DNA from: Chytriomyces cf. hyalinus JEL632
Lineage: Eukaryota; Chytridiomycota; Chytridiomycetes; Chytridiales; Chytriomycetaceae
Length of the DNA stretch: 64,000 nucleotides
NCBI GenBank assembly: GCA_025435555.1
Contig: JAIWWG010000067.1
Span: 62,001-126,000, forward strand
Direction of reading: 5' to 3'
Program-made: the position numbers and the translations under genes
The notes under the pieces: model-generated
What the model was told of the DNA's origin: nothing
What the model saw: the letters and a program-made list of their open reading frames with translations, nothing else
Databases searched by the model: none
Shown here: positions 54,644-64,000 of the stretch, piece by piece
Numbering within the stretch: the first letter of the stretch is position 1
Layout of the letters: the number at the start of each line of letters is the position of its first letter

Positions 54644-54971
54644 TGATAGGGAATTGACCAAGAGCTGCGGCGTGGCTACGTGATCAATTAAGGAGTTTGG
54701 ATTGAGTTGGAGAGTGCTAAGAACAGAGAGAAGATTGAGAGGAGACTGATCTTTATTGAAGTGATAACGTGCGCTTTAAATAGCGTTACTGAATAAAGAG
54801 GAAAGAAACGATTGGTGATGAGGCGTTGTGGAGGTGATGTCATTGTGTACAGTCAAGAAACGATTGGTGATGAGGCATTGTGGAGGTGATGTCATTGTGT
54901 ACGGTCAAGAAAAAGAGTGTCCATTGTTCTCAATTAGAGACGCGTGACGGAATCGAGTTGATTACGTAACA
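54644..54971 (-). repeat. 3' LTR of gypsy copy 2
   Basis: 328 bp; contains the two 52-bp tandem units, the TATA and AATAAA signals, and the pol stop codon. Adjoins tRNA-Asn. Confidence 0.95.
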
Positions 54972-57900
54972 CCCGCCTCCAAGAGCGTACGCGATGAAAA
55001 AGGCAGTGAACTGGGTGGAGGTTTATCTTGTTGGATTCGACAGAGTAATTCTGGCGTAGCATTCAACCAACAGTTGAACACTGGATGATGATCCTTCCAT
55101 TGCACAAGTACTTGTTGTTGACCTTCAAGAGTGCGGGAAGAAAGGACCTTGTCGATAGCCCGAACGGCAATAGACTGATGTTCAAGAGGATGCTTAGCGG
55201 TGTCAAAGAAGTAAGGTTTGAGTTTTTCAGGATGGAAGACAGGGTGAATTCCCCAATCTCGTGGTAAGTCAAGCTTGCATGACGGGGCTGCTCCGACTAG
55301 TTCGATGATTCGGTAAGGTCCGGAGTATTGTTCTGAAAGTTTGTTGGTTTGGCGGTAACGAAGGTTGGGAGGTTTGAATTCCTTGGCGGATATAAGAACG
55401 AGGTCTCCGACTTGGAATGGTGAACGAAGGCGTTTTCGGTTTGCAATTGCAGCGTACTTGTCTTGTGAATCGCGAATTCGATCCTTGACGACTTGGTACT
55501 CAGCCCGAACGTCCTTGATGGTTAACGGGGCAGAGAAGGGTATGTCAATATTGATCATAGAGCGAGGATGTCGTCCGTATTCGAGGTAGAAAGGTGTGTA
55601 GCCAGTACTTGAGTTGACAGTGTCGTTGATACCAAACTCAATCTTGGGCAAATGCTCGTCCCAGTCGTCTTGGTAAGGGGCGACAAAATGTCGGAGGGCT
55701 TGGAGGACCCAGTCGTTTTTTTGTTCAGTTTGGCCGTCAGTTTGTGGATGCGAGGAGGTAGAGATGGTGAGCTTTATCTTGAGGGAGTTGCAGAGTTCTT
55801 GCCAGAAGTTGGAGGTGAACTTGACGTCGCGGTCAGAGATGAAGTGGACTGGAATGCCGTGGTGAGGGAAGATGTGTAACTCAAACAGGTTGGCAATGTC
55901 GCGTGCAGTAGAGGTGGTGTGGCATGGGATGAGTCTTGTGCGTTTAGTTCCAGAGTCGACGACTACCATAAGAGAATCGTATCCAGACTTGGTGAGTGGG
56001 AGCTTGGTCATGAAGTCCATTGAGCAGGTGTGCCATGGATAAGGTGGGACATCGTGAGGCTGGAGGAGTCCGTATGGAGCGTGACAAGCTACCTTGAGGC
56101 GTTGGCAGTTGTCACAGTTTTGGCAAAGGCGCTGGACGTCGCTGTGAAGCTTGGGCCAGTGGAAGTAGCGAGTGAGTCGTTCTGAGGTACGTTCCCAGTT
56201 GTTGTGGATGGCTGGACCGTAAGAGTGAGCTTTTTCAAGAAGTGAGTGACGGAGAGGGGCTGGGACGTAGAGACGGGCATGAGTCTTGTCAACGTAGTGG
56301 AGGAGTCCATCTCGTAGGCGGTAACGTGCTATCTGAGAGACTAGGTGCTTGGGAGCTTTGGATGGGTCGTTATCGAATGTGTCTGGATTCAGTGGATCAA
56401 CAAGGTATTGTGCGATTTCTAGGAACTGAGGGTCGGTAGTGTTCATGTCCTTGATGTCGGCCGTGAGGTCATCAGTGATTGTCAAGGAGGTTGTATTGAG
56501 GAGAAGGTATGATTCTGGTACTTGGAGGATGGTGTGGACAGAGTTCTTGTAGGTGTTGACTTGAACAGATGCATCTGTAGCGAAGCGGCGCCTTGACAGT
56601 GTGTCAGCAATGGTATTCCACTCCCCCGGTGTCCACTGAATCTGGAAATCGTAGGCGAGAAGGTCAGCGAGCCAACGGTGATGGACGGGGCGGAGCTTGG
56701 GTTGCGTGAGAATGTGGCGGAGGGACTGGTGGTCTGTGAAGGCGAGGACGTTGTTTCCGAGGAGGTACTGACGGTAGTATCTGAGACATTCGACGAGGGC
56801 GAGGATTTCACCCATGTAGGGATGATAACGAGTTTCTTCTGGCTTGAGTTTGCGGGAGTAGTAGGCGATGGGCTGATCAATGCCATTGGAGTCAGGCTGA
56901 GCAATGTATCCCCCAACAGCGCGGGCGGACCAGTCAGTGTACAGGTGGACAGGAAGTTCTGGATTGAAGATGGCGAGCATGGCTGGGGATGAGAGGAGAG
57001 TCTTGATTTCGCGGAAGTGATGACGCGCTGTGTCATTCCATTTGTCGGTAAAGGAGGTTGTCTTGTGGTCTCGTAGGAGGTCAGAGAGAGGCGCGACAAG
57101 TGAGGCGTGACTTTTGATGAAGCGATGGACAGTATTGGCAAGGCCGAGGAAGGAGCGGAGTTCTGAGAAAGAGGTAGGTTCCTCAAAATCTCTGATGGAC
57201 TGAGTTCTGGAAGGAAGGACAGAGACTGATCCTCTATTGATTTGATAACCGAGATATTCGAGTTGTGTCTGGAAGAAGGAACACTTGGAGAGGCGTAGGT
57301 GGAGTTTGTGGTTTTGGAGTCGCTGGAGTACCATGTCGACATGGCGGAGATGGTCTTGTTCATTGTCAGAGAAGATGAGGATGTCGTCGATGTAGACTAT
57401 GACAAAGACGTCAATGAAGTCTTGGAAGATTGTGCTGAGTGTGGTCTGGAAAACACCTGGAGCGTTGGCGAGGCCAAAGGGCATAACAACCCATTCGTAG
57501 TGGCCGTATTTAGTGCGGAAGGCAGTTTTGGGGATGTCAGATTCTACAATCCTGATTTGATGGAAACCGGACTTGCAGTCGGCTTTGGTAAAGAATTTGG
57601 CCTTGGAGAGGCGGTCGAGGGATTCTAGGATGTTGGGAAGGGCGGCGCGGTTCTTGACGGTCAGTCTGTTGATGGCGCGGTAGTCAAATACAAGGCGGAG
57701 TTTGTCTTTCTGTTTGACAAAGAAGACAGGAGCGCCAAAGGGTGAGGTGGAAGGTCTGATGCGGTGATGCTTGAGCAGGTAGGTAAGTTCTTCTTGAAGA
57801 GCCTTCAGTTCTGGAGCGCTCATGGGATAGATGGGTCGGTAGGGAGGTTCAGCACTTGCTGTTGGATCGAGGTCAATTTTCATGTCAGTAGGTCGGGACG

Positions 57901-59182
57901 GAGGAAGGCCTTCAAAAGGCACGAAGACATCTGGGTACTTGGAGACCAGTTCTTGGACGTTAGGAGGGAGGGACTTGCGGACAGCTTCATCTTTTTCGTC
58001 GATCTCGGCTGAGGTAGTGGTGGTTGATACTTCTTGTTCTTCAGGTATTATGGCACCAAGGAAGTCATCAGGCTGTAGGGTTTCAAGGAGGTTCAGAAAT
58101 TGGTTGGCAGTAAGGATCTCCGGCGTGGAGCGTGGGGAGCGGCATTTCCAGCTGTGTGGACCAATGCGGACTTGGTTTGTCGGCCAGTCGATAGAGGGAT
58201 TGTGGGCGTCAAGCCAGTCCTTTCCGAGGATCAGGTCATACGCGAGTTCAGGAACGGTAGTGAAAGAGCGAGAGTCGCTAAAGGTAGTGTCATTTATTTT
58301 CAGTTTAAGGGTTTCGGTACGCTGGCCCTTAACTATGGATCCATCAGCTAGCTTGATCTTGCAGGCCTGAGGAATGAGAGATTTATCTTGGAGGAACGGT
58401 AGGTTGGAACGGATGAAACTGGGGTTGGCACCAGAGTCAATGAGGATGGAAACATGATGATCGTTGATGGTTCCTTGGCAGATGAGGAGGCCAGGAGTGT
58501 CAGAATATGGGGCATGGTGTTCAGACTTGACGTGGTACAGGGGGCGCTTGGGACGTGGGACTTGGACAGGAAAAACAGGGACGGTAACGGCAGTCAGATT
58601 GTCAGGTGGATTATCAAAGGGCAAGGCGGAGAAACGATTAGAGTTCGTGATCGCTATCTTCTTCTTCATCTTGGGCTTGAGTTGCGGCATTGTTAATTCT
58701 GGAAGTGGATGGCTTGGCAGAGAGCTTGGCTTGACGGGCACGGAGCTTGGGGCAGTGGTCGGTGTCGTGGTCCTTGGCTTGGCAGTAGACGCACCAACCT
58801 CTGGAGCGGAAGTGGGCTTTCTGTTCTGGGGTGAGACGTGGGTAGGGAGACGTTTGTTGAGTGTTTCCAAGGTCCATAGGGTCGGATGAGTCGGGGATGG
58901 AGTTCTTGAGTGTATGGCCTTGGGCTGGTCGAAAGGACTGTGTGCGTGTGGTGGAGGAAGTTGCGGTATTTTTACGAGTGTCAGCGGCGGTACGTTTATT
59001 GTGGCGGTAGGTGAGATCATCAAGTTTCTCAGCTTCATACTGAAGGTGGTCAAGATTGTCTTCAATAGCAAAAATGGCAGGATTACTACGGATGTGGAAC
59101 TTGAGACCTTGGAGGTATTTGACGCAGAGATGCCTGGCTGGGTAATCGATTCCTGAGGCGGCAATGGCAGAGACAAGTTCAT
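54962..59182 (-). CDS. pol: pol of gypsy copy 2
   Basis: Same domain order as copy 1. The protease retains the canonical LILG. I count 16 amino-acid differences from copy 1 over 1,406 aligned codons: twelve in the first ~430, four after ~1,240, and none across RT, RNase H and most of the integrase. The stop at 54962 lies in the 3' LTR. This copy looks the more likely to be functional. Confidence 0.93.
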   Translation of the reverse strand: MNLSLPLPPQESITQPGISASNTSKVSSSTSVVILPFLLLKTILTTFSMKLRNLMISPTATINVPPLTLVKIPQLPPPHAHSPFDQPKAIHSRTPSPTHPTLWTLETLNKRLPTHVSPQNRKPTSAPEVGASTAKPRTTTPTTAPSSVPVKPSSLPSHPLPELTMPQLKPKMKKKIAITNSNRFSALPFDNPPDNLTAVTVPVFPVQVPRPKRPLYHVKSEHHAPYSDTPGLLICQGTINDHHVSILIDSGANPSFIRSNLPFLQDKSLIPQACKIKLADGSIVKGQRTETLKLKINDTTFSDSRSFTTVPELAYDLILGKDWLDAHNPSIDWPTNQVRIGPHSWKCRSPRSTPEILTANQFLNLLETLQPDDFLGAIIPEEQEVSTTTTSAEIDEKDEAVRKSLPPNVQELVSKYPDVFVPFEGLPPSRPTDMKIDLDPTASAEPPYRPIYPMSAPELKALQEELTYLLKHHRIRPSTSPFGAPVFFVKQKDKLRLVFDYRAINRLTVKNRAALPNILESLDRLSKAKFFTKADCKSGFHQIRIVESDIPKTAFRTKYGHYEWVVMPFGLANAPGVFQTTLSTIFQDFIDVFVIVYIDDILIFSDNEQDHLRHVDMVLQRLQNHKLHLRLSKCSFFQTQLEYLGYQINRGSVSVLPSRTQSIRDFEEPTSFSELRSFLGLANTVHRFIKSHASLVAPLSDLLRDHKTTSFTDKWNDTARHHFREIKTLLSSPAMLAIFNPELPVHLYTDWSARAVGGYIAQPDSNGIDQPIAYYSRKLKPEETRYHPYMGEILALVECLRYYRQYLLGNNVLAFTDHQSLRHILTQPKLRPVHHRWLADLLAYDFQIQWTPGEWNTIADTLSRRRFATDASVQVNTYKNSVHTILQVPESYLLLNTTSLTITDDLTADIKDMNTTDPQFLEIAQYLVDPLNPDTFDNDPSKAPKHLVSQIARYRLRDGLLHYVDKTHARLYVPAPLRHSLLEKAHSYGPAIHNNWERTSERLTRYFHWPKLHSDVQRLCQNCDNCQRLKVACHAPYGLLQPHDVPPYPWHTCSMDFMTKLPLTKSGYDSLMVVVDSGTKRTRLIPCHTTSTARDIANLFELHIFPHHGIPVHFISDRDVKFTSNFWQELCNSLKIKLTISTSSHPQTDGQTEQKNDWVLQALRHFVAPYQDDWDEHLPKIEFGINDTVNSSTGYTPFYLEYGRHPRSMINIDIPFSAPLTIKDVRAEYQVVKDRIRDSQDKYAAIANRKRLRSPFQVGDLVLISAKEFKPPNLRYRQTNKLSEQYSGPYRIIELVGAAPSCKLDLPRDWGIHPVFHPEKLKPYFFDTAKHPLEHQSIAVRAIDKVLSSRTLEGQQQVLVQWKDHHPVFNCWLNATPELLCRIQQDKPPPSSLPFSSRTLLEAGVT

Positions 59183-59792
59183 TGAATTTGCAGGAGTAGG
59201 TTACTGCTGAGCTGGTTTGTTGGAGGTCCTCCATGGCTTCGATAGCTTGTTTCAAGCTCAGATGAGAACCGAAAGTTCTCTTGATCCAGGCGGCGTATTC
59301 GTTCCAGGACATATAGAATCGTTCTGTTTCGGACAGGCGGCGCCAGTATATGCGTGCGTTACTGCATAGGCCTTCGGAGACAAAATGTACGTATGTTGGT
59401 TGGTCTTGTTTAGTAATGTGGTCAGTAGATAGAGCAAAACCATGGAGTCTGCAGGTTGAGGATGAGCGATCGAGGTAATCGTCAAGGTAGTTTTGTATTT
59501 CGTGGGCTGGCCTATTTCGATGGTTCCCAGAGAATTCGAGAGGTTTGATTGATGGCATTCTGAAGATAGGTAGTCGACGTTGAGCTGGGACTGGGGCATT
59601 AGATTCGTCCAGGATGGCCTGGTTGATAGTTGGGGCTGGTACTGGTGCTGGAGGGTTGAGAGGTTCGTGTTCACGTAGGGTAGTTACTTCAGCAAACAGT
59701 CTTTGGACAGCTTCAGTCAGTTGGGCCAACTGAGTTTCGTACCGCTGGATGATGTGGTCTTGATTACGGTCATTTGGGGTTTCTGGGTTCAT
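58638..59792 (-). CDS. gag: gag of gypsy copy 2
   Basis: 384 residues from the ATG at 59792, with the CCHC knuckle CVYCQAKDHDTDHC. Differs from copy 1 by a few substitutions (for example REHEPLNPPA for REREPLNPPV). Overlapped by pol in the +1 frame. Confidence 0.9.
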   Translation of the reverse strand: MNPETPNDRNQDHIIQRYETQLAQLTEAVQRLFAEVTTLREHEPLNPPAPVPAPTINQAILDESNAPVPAQRRLPIFRMPSIKPLEFSGNHRNRPAHEIQNYLDDYLDRSSSTCRLHGFALSTDHITKQDQPTYVHFVSEGLCSNARIYWRRLSETERFYMSWNEYAAWIKRTFGSHLSLKQAIEAMEDLQQTSSAVTYSCKFNELVSAIAASGIDYPARHLCVKYLQGLKFHIRSNPAIFAIEDNLDHLQYEAEKLDDLTYRHNKRTAADTRKNTATSSTTRTQSFRPAQGHTLKNSIPDSSDPMDLGNTQQTSPYPRLTPEQKAHFRSRGWCVYCQAKDHDTDHCPKLRARQAKLSAKPSTSRINNAATQAQDEEEDSDHEL

Positions 59793-59880
59793 TATGGACG
59801 GCTGGAAGGCAAGTATTTCTTTGGGACTTAGACGGTTGGTTGGATGTTTCTTGGATGGAGGGATTTCCGATGCTACCAAT

Positions 59881-60209
59881 TGATAGGGAATTGACCAAGA
59901 GCTGCGGCGTGGCTACGTGATCAATTTAAGGAGTTTGGATTGAGTTGGAGAGTGCTAAGAACAGAGAGAAGATTGAGAGGAGACTGATCTTTATTGAAGT
60001 GATAACGTGCGCTTCAAATAGCGTTACTGAATAAAGAGGAAAGAAACGATTGGTGATGAGGCGTTGTGGAGGTGATGTCATTGTGTACAGTCAAGAAACG
60101 ATTGGTGATGAGGCATTGTGGAGGTGATGTCATTGTGTACGGTCAAGAAAAAGAGTGTCCATTGTTCTCAATTAGAGACGCGTGACGGAATCGAGTTGAT
60201 TACGTAACA
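59881..60209 (-). repeat. 5' LTR of gypsy copy 2
   Basis: 329 bp, with a single private substitution (TTCAAATAG in place of TTTAAATAG on the displayed strand) inside the TATA-like box. Confidence 0.95.
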
Positions 60210-62471
60210 AGTTAACTGTCAAATAGACATAATATAATTTTTAAAATACTGTGTCGAGGATCACACCCAGTTTAAAAGCCGTCGAAATATGAAAAAAAGG
60301 CAGTTTTTGTTGTGACATGAGCGATATGATTGCTTTCCTAATTGTGCACGCATGAAAGTGGTTCAAGTGGCTGTGGCCATGTCCGAAGAGACTATCTGAA
60401 TGAACTCGCAGTTTCTTATTGAGGCCGGCGCGAGGCTATTGGAAACGGACATGAGGGTTGCATCCACTCCACTGCTAATAAATTGACAGCAAGTGATTGC
60501 GGCTCCTACCGCATTCCAACCAATCGAAAAAGCTTCTTCATCTGAAATCCACAGACACGCTCGTTCTCACCAATGAGTGCATCGCTCCAACTCTTCGATT
60601 GCATCTAATGAACTCGGATGTACTTCATCAGTCACTGCTAAGATCGATCAAATCCATCGCTGGGAACTTCTCATCGCGGTTTGGATGTGCGGAACTGACT
60701 GTGGCATCTTTCCCTGTTTTTGATGCTGGAAAAGGCACAGCTTTGAATTGTTTCACACGGAGGGGCTTGGATCCGAGGGAAGCTGCTCACCCGCTTTCGA
60801 AGTGACCAGCTGGAGAACCAGCTTTCATGAGTATATTGAAAAAACGGACGCGCCGATGGGTTCAGCTTCAGTAGTGACGACATTGGACATGTTCAAACGC
60901 GGGATGAGCATCTATGAGCATCTTTGCGCCGTCGCTTGAAAAAATGTTTTTTGCGCAAGAGAAGGTGACAATCTGTTTGTCTTGAGATATTTGCTGACTG
61001 TTTCCTTATCCAAGGTTGTTCTTGCCGGAAGCGCAGTTACGGCGTGCCTGCCGTCGAATTATATCAAAACGAAATCCGCCAGCTGGCGTCCATCTGGGAC
61101 TGTTTGGCTTCCCTCTCGCTACCTGCGGAAATCCTCCGAAAGATTGATACATTCTCCCAATTCTCCTACAAGGCGAAACTAGCCGTCAACTCTTCAACCA
61201 CTTCCACAGCCCCAGAACCTCTCATTCCTTTGAAGCAGATCTTGATTTAGTTTTCATTGCAAATGACGCTCACTCGGACGCAGAGCAAGTCTCTGGAAAA
61301 GTTTACGCAACATACTGCGATATTTTATCACAGCGTGAGAAGGTGGATCTCAGGTCCATGGTGTCACCAAAGATGATTTGCGACTGCTGGGACAACGCAT
61401 CCGGACTCGGACGGTTACCGGAAAAACACATTGTTCGATGACGAGGCAGACGTGGGAAAATTTCAACGCGTTTTCGAAGCAAGCATGCTCGTGGATGGAC
61501 TTTGGACAAGGAGTGACACCAGTTGATGCTGGTATGTGATCAAGACTGCTCAGCCGTAGTTTACGATGGCACAAATGTATACGCGAATCCGTGAGTCCAA
61601 CTTATCTGGCTTCTCCAACGATGCTCACTGTTTTTTCATTTGGACAGCCGCTCTTTACGCGCCTTCAACATAAGAACAAATTCTGTTGAAGCTCGTCTCT
61701 TGGAAGAAAATGCGCGAGTCGCAAGAATGAAAAAGTACGGTGGACGCGGCTTTAGCAGTCTAATGTTGGAGATTTTCAAGCACTACCTGCGTTGCGATGT
61801 GGAGCTGAGCAAAAAGTACTGCAGCATTTTGAAGAATGCGCCGATTCGATTGAACGATCCGTTGGCCAAATTCAAATCGCAGGGGGATGGACCATTGTAT
61901 CAAATCCCGTGAGGATGACTATTCATTGCATTATACACAGTTCTTGTGCTTTTTCTGACACCGCTTACATTGATTTCCTTTCAGGAGCAAGCACGTGTTC
62001 CGTACGAAAACTTTAGAACAGACGCTCGAAATTTAAACTGATCAATTCAACAAGAATGGAAGGATCTGCCAAACGCTTGTTCCAAAAATTTCCCGACGGA
62101 GCCACCAGCAACTATGAAGAATTTCACGCGGAAATCACCCGAGTCTGGACGCTTCAGCCCTCTCACTTTCAAACACGTTAAAAGTGCGAAAGCGCAAAAT
62201 GTTTTCCAGTTTTCGTTATCGTTCGAGTCGTTACATGTGCGGTGAAAGAGTGGCAGCTGAGAAGTCTGATGACGCATGGCGTATGCCTGTATGTACGGAC
62301 TGTAACAACATCAATTTCGCTAAAAGAAACGCGAGTGCTGATCTGAATGAGAAATTTGCCGTCGTGACAGCATTGCTAAATCACAATTTATTCACAAGCA
62401 TCGCAAATTGAAAACGCCGAAGTCACGGCGGTGGCCGTTGCGAACAAACATGACAATTCACTTGTTAAGAA
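60210..62471 (+). other. unrecognised, partly coding-like stretch
   Basis: Plus-strand segments with coding character, none assigned: 61044-61250 (GVPAVELYQNEIRQLASIWD preceding), about 61265-61440 (DAEQVSGKVYATYCDILSQR), a two-exon piece around 61535-61912 (VVYDGTNVYANP joined to SLRAFNIRTNSVEARLL across 61591-61648), 62056-62181 (MEGSAKRLFQKF) and 62184-62411 (VCTDCNNINFAKRNAS). Stops separate them and I could not build one consistent gene. This may be one or two multi-exon unknown genes, or decayed sequence beside the retroelement. Confidence 0.35.
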
Positions 62472-64000
62472 ATGTCACGGCCCGCCACCACCGAAACCAC
62501 ACTCGACGATGACGCCGCAGCATCGCGCCGCCTGCTGGAAGAAGCAACAAAAGGCGCCGCCAAGCTCAAACCATCATCGGTCAAAGACGCGTCTTCAAAG
62601 CCTGTCACTGCCAAAAAGTCAACGCCAGTCGCAAAAGCACAACTAAAAACTGCTGCCAAAAAAAAGGGCACCAAAGAAGACAAGATTGGCGGAGTTGGTC
62701 CTGTTGATGCGCTCGATTTGGGAAAGATTACTTCGCTCGCAAAGAAGGAGAAGGAGAAGGGAAAAGATCGCACCGGTGGCGGCGAGTTTGATGAGCAGGC
62801 TCTCGACGAAGCAGCCGGGAAAACAATCGATGAGGAAGAAGACGGAATGGGTTCCGGCGAAGATGCGGACGATGGCTGGGAGTCTGATCTAAACGATGTC
62901 GACGGTGAGAGAAAATCGAGACGCGCTTTTTTTGTTTTATCAAGACTCTCATCCTTCTGTGACAGGCATTTTGAAGCGTAAGATCGTGAACGATCCTTAC
63001 ATCACGGCCTGCAAAGTGCTGGGAGTTGTTCCTGTCTCGTACTTTGCCGAGCGAATCAATACGAACGAAATCATTCTCAAACATCGTGGCCTGGGACCCA
63101 AAGGAGCCCAAGCCATTGCATCCGTGTTGGAGGTGTTTTATACCAATACATTCATTGCATCCAAACACTGACAACTCACTTCCAGTTCAACAACTCCATA
63201 TCCCACCTGGACCTTTCAGACAACTGGATCGAATCCGGCGGCGCGCATATCGGTCGCAGTCTCCAAATCAACCGCACACTCACTTTCCTCAATTTGTCAA
63301 ACAACAAACTGTCGCTGCATGGCGGCGCAGAAATTGCCGAAATGCTTGGGTTTAATGGAACCTTGAAAACTCTAATTCTCAAAGGAAACGCGTTGGGGGA
63401 TAAAGAGGCATCGCTTCTTGCTGAGGGGCTGCGACAGAACTCTTGCCTCCAAGGTGATATCATGTCGTTGTTCCAACTTGGTATTCACCTCACTCACTGC
63501 AGTCCTGGATCTGAGCTACAATCAAATCGGCGACTTGGGTGCAATTACATTGGGAGCAGGTTTATCGTCGAATGACTCGATAAAAGATTTGAGTTTGGGT
63601 AAAATTCACTTGTGCGAGATTCACCATTTTGGACGCGTTTTGATATCTGATTCCTTTACAGCCTGGAATCAAATCCGAGTCCGAGGCGCAACCGGTTTCC
63701 TAAGCAACTTGAAGGTTCGTTCTACTCTTACTCGTCCACGGTGCTTCCCCTGACAGAATATCTCCCAAAGGATAATACACATATTTCTGTGCTAAGCCTT
63801 CAAGACAACGGAATCGGAGAAAACGGAATCGCCGTCAGCTCTTTTCTCGCAAAGTCCAACTCCATAATTTCCTTAAACATTGGGTGACTCAAACATCTTT
63901 TCAAGCATCTTCTCTTACTCACGCCACCAACAACTACACTAGCCGCATTCGCATGAACGACGCAAGTATGGTCCTCCTCTCCAAAGGCATTGAACAAAAC
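62472..64000 (+). CDS. LRRC74-like leucine-rich-repeat protein (3' end beyond window)
   Basis: Exons 62472-62904, 62966-63132, 63186-63453, 63503-63598, 63662-63714, 63771-63883 and 63943 to the window end join in frame. A Lys/Ala/Asp/Glu-rich disordered N-terminus (~150 residues) leads into ACKVLGVVPVSYFAERI and LKHRGLGPKGAQAIA, closely resembling the opening of vertebrate LRRC74. Ribonuclease-inhibitor-type repeats follow (LDLSDNWIESGGAHIG; LNLSNNKLSLHGGAEIA; LDLSYNQIGDLGAITLG; LSLQDNGIGENG). LRRC74-type proteins occur mostly in ciliated eukaryotes; a flagellar role is inferred. The C-terminus lies outside the window. Confidence 0.85.

Larger units (their letters stand above)
54644..60209 (-). 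mobile_element. Ty3/gypsy LTR retrotransposon, copy 2 (complete)
   Basis: 5,566 bp, the same family as copy 1 and inverted relative to it. The 3' LTR is 54644-54971 (328 bp, one T missing from a TTT) and the 5' LTR is 59881-60209 (329 bp, one private C in place of T in the TATA region). Flanks: tgctt on the left (aagca in element orientation) and agtta on the right (taact in element orientation). These do not match each other but match copy 1 crosswise. Both frames are open. Confidence 0.95.

Overview
The window looks like nuclear DNA of a zoosporic (chytrid-like) fungus. Coding regions are broken by many short GT-AG introns. Fungal hallmarks (fungalysin M36 proteases, a lanosterol synthase, a DGAT2) sit beside genes best known from ciliated or flagellated cells (a C11orf65/MFI homologue and an LRRC74-type protein). 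The species cannot be named from sequence alone. For most multi-exon genes I joined exons by hand; the spliced lengths divide by three and match known family lengths, for example SNU13 at 126 aa and IMP3 at 183 aa.

Layout. 0-10.8 kb: a 2-oxoglutarate oxygenase, an unknown membrane protein, a LAMMER kinase, a VIP36-type cargo lectin, and the divergent snoRNP pair SNU13/IMP3. 10.9-16.5 kb: a complete 5,567-bp Ty3/gypsy element (+ strand) whose 3' LTR ends 10 bp before a tRNA-Thr. 16.8-23.9 kb: a large SEC7/BIG-type Arf-GEF. 24.1-26.4 kb: fungalysin copy 1 (- strand). 27-30 kb: degenerate gene fragments. 29.9-33 kb: three tandem TMEM53/DUF829 genes, the first broken. 33.2-35.5 kb: an MFI homologue. 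35.5-38.7 kb: gene-poor, with a hAT transposase remnant. 38.7-46 kb: compact housekeeping genes (NIPA-like transporter, AhpD-like protein, DGAT2, TLS1/C9orf78, TBP). 47-49.3 kb: fungalysin copy 2 (+ strand). 50.1-51.15 kb: a pseudogene. 51.7-54.5 kb: lanosterol synthase. Then tRNA-Asn and the second gypsy element (- strand, 54.6-60.2 kb), an unrecognised stretch, and an LRRC74-like gene that runs off the end.

The most interesting signal is structural. The two gypsy copies are inverted relative to each other. Neither has matching target-site duplications of its own, but the 5-bp flanks match crosswise: aagca on the outer side of copy 1 with the inner side of copy 2, and taact on the inner side of copy 1 with the outer side of copy 2. 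That is the footprint expected if recombination between the inverted copies inverted the intervening ~38 kb (or if an assembler joined them wrongly). Both inner flanks lie 8-10 bp upstream of a tRNA gene. The elements therefore appear to choose tRNA 5' flanks, as Ty3 does, although their integrase ends in a chromodomain-like tail. A second, nested inverted repeat is formed by the two ~2.4-kb fungalysin copies.
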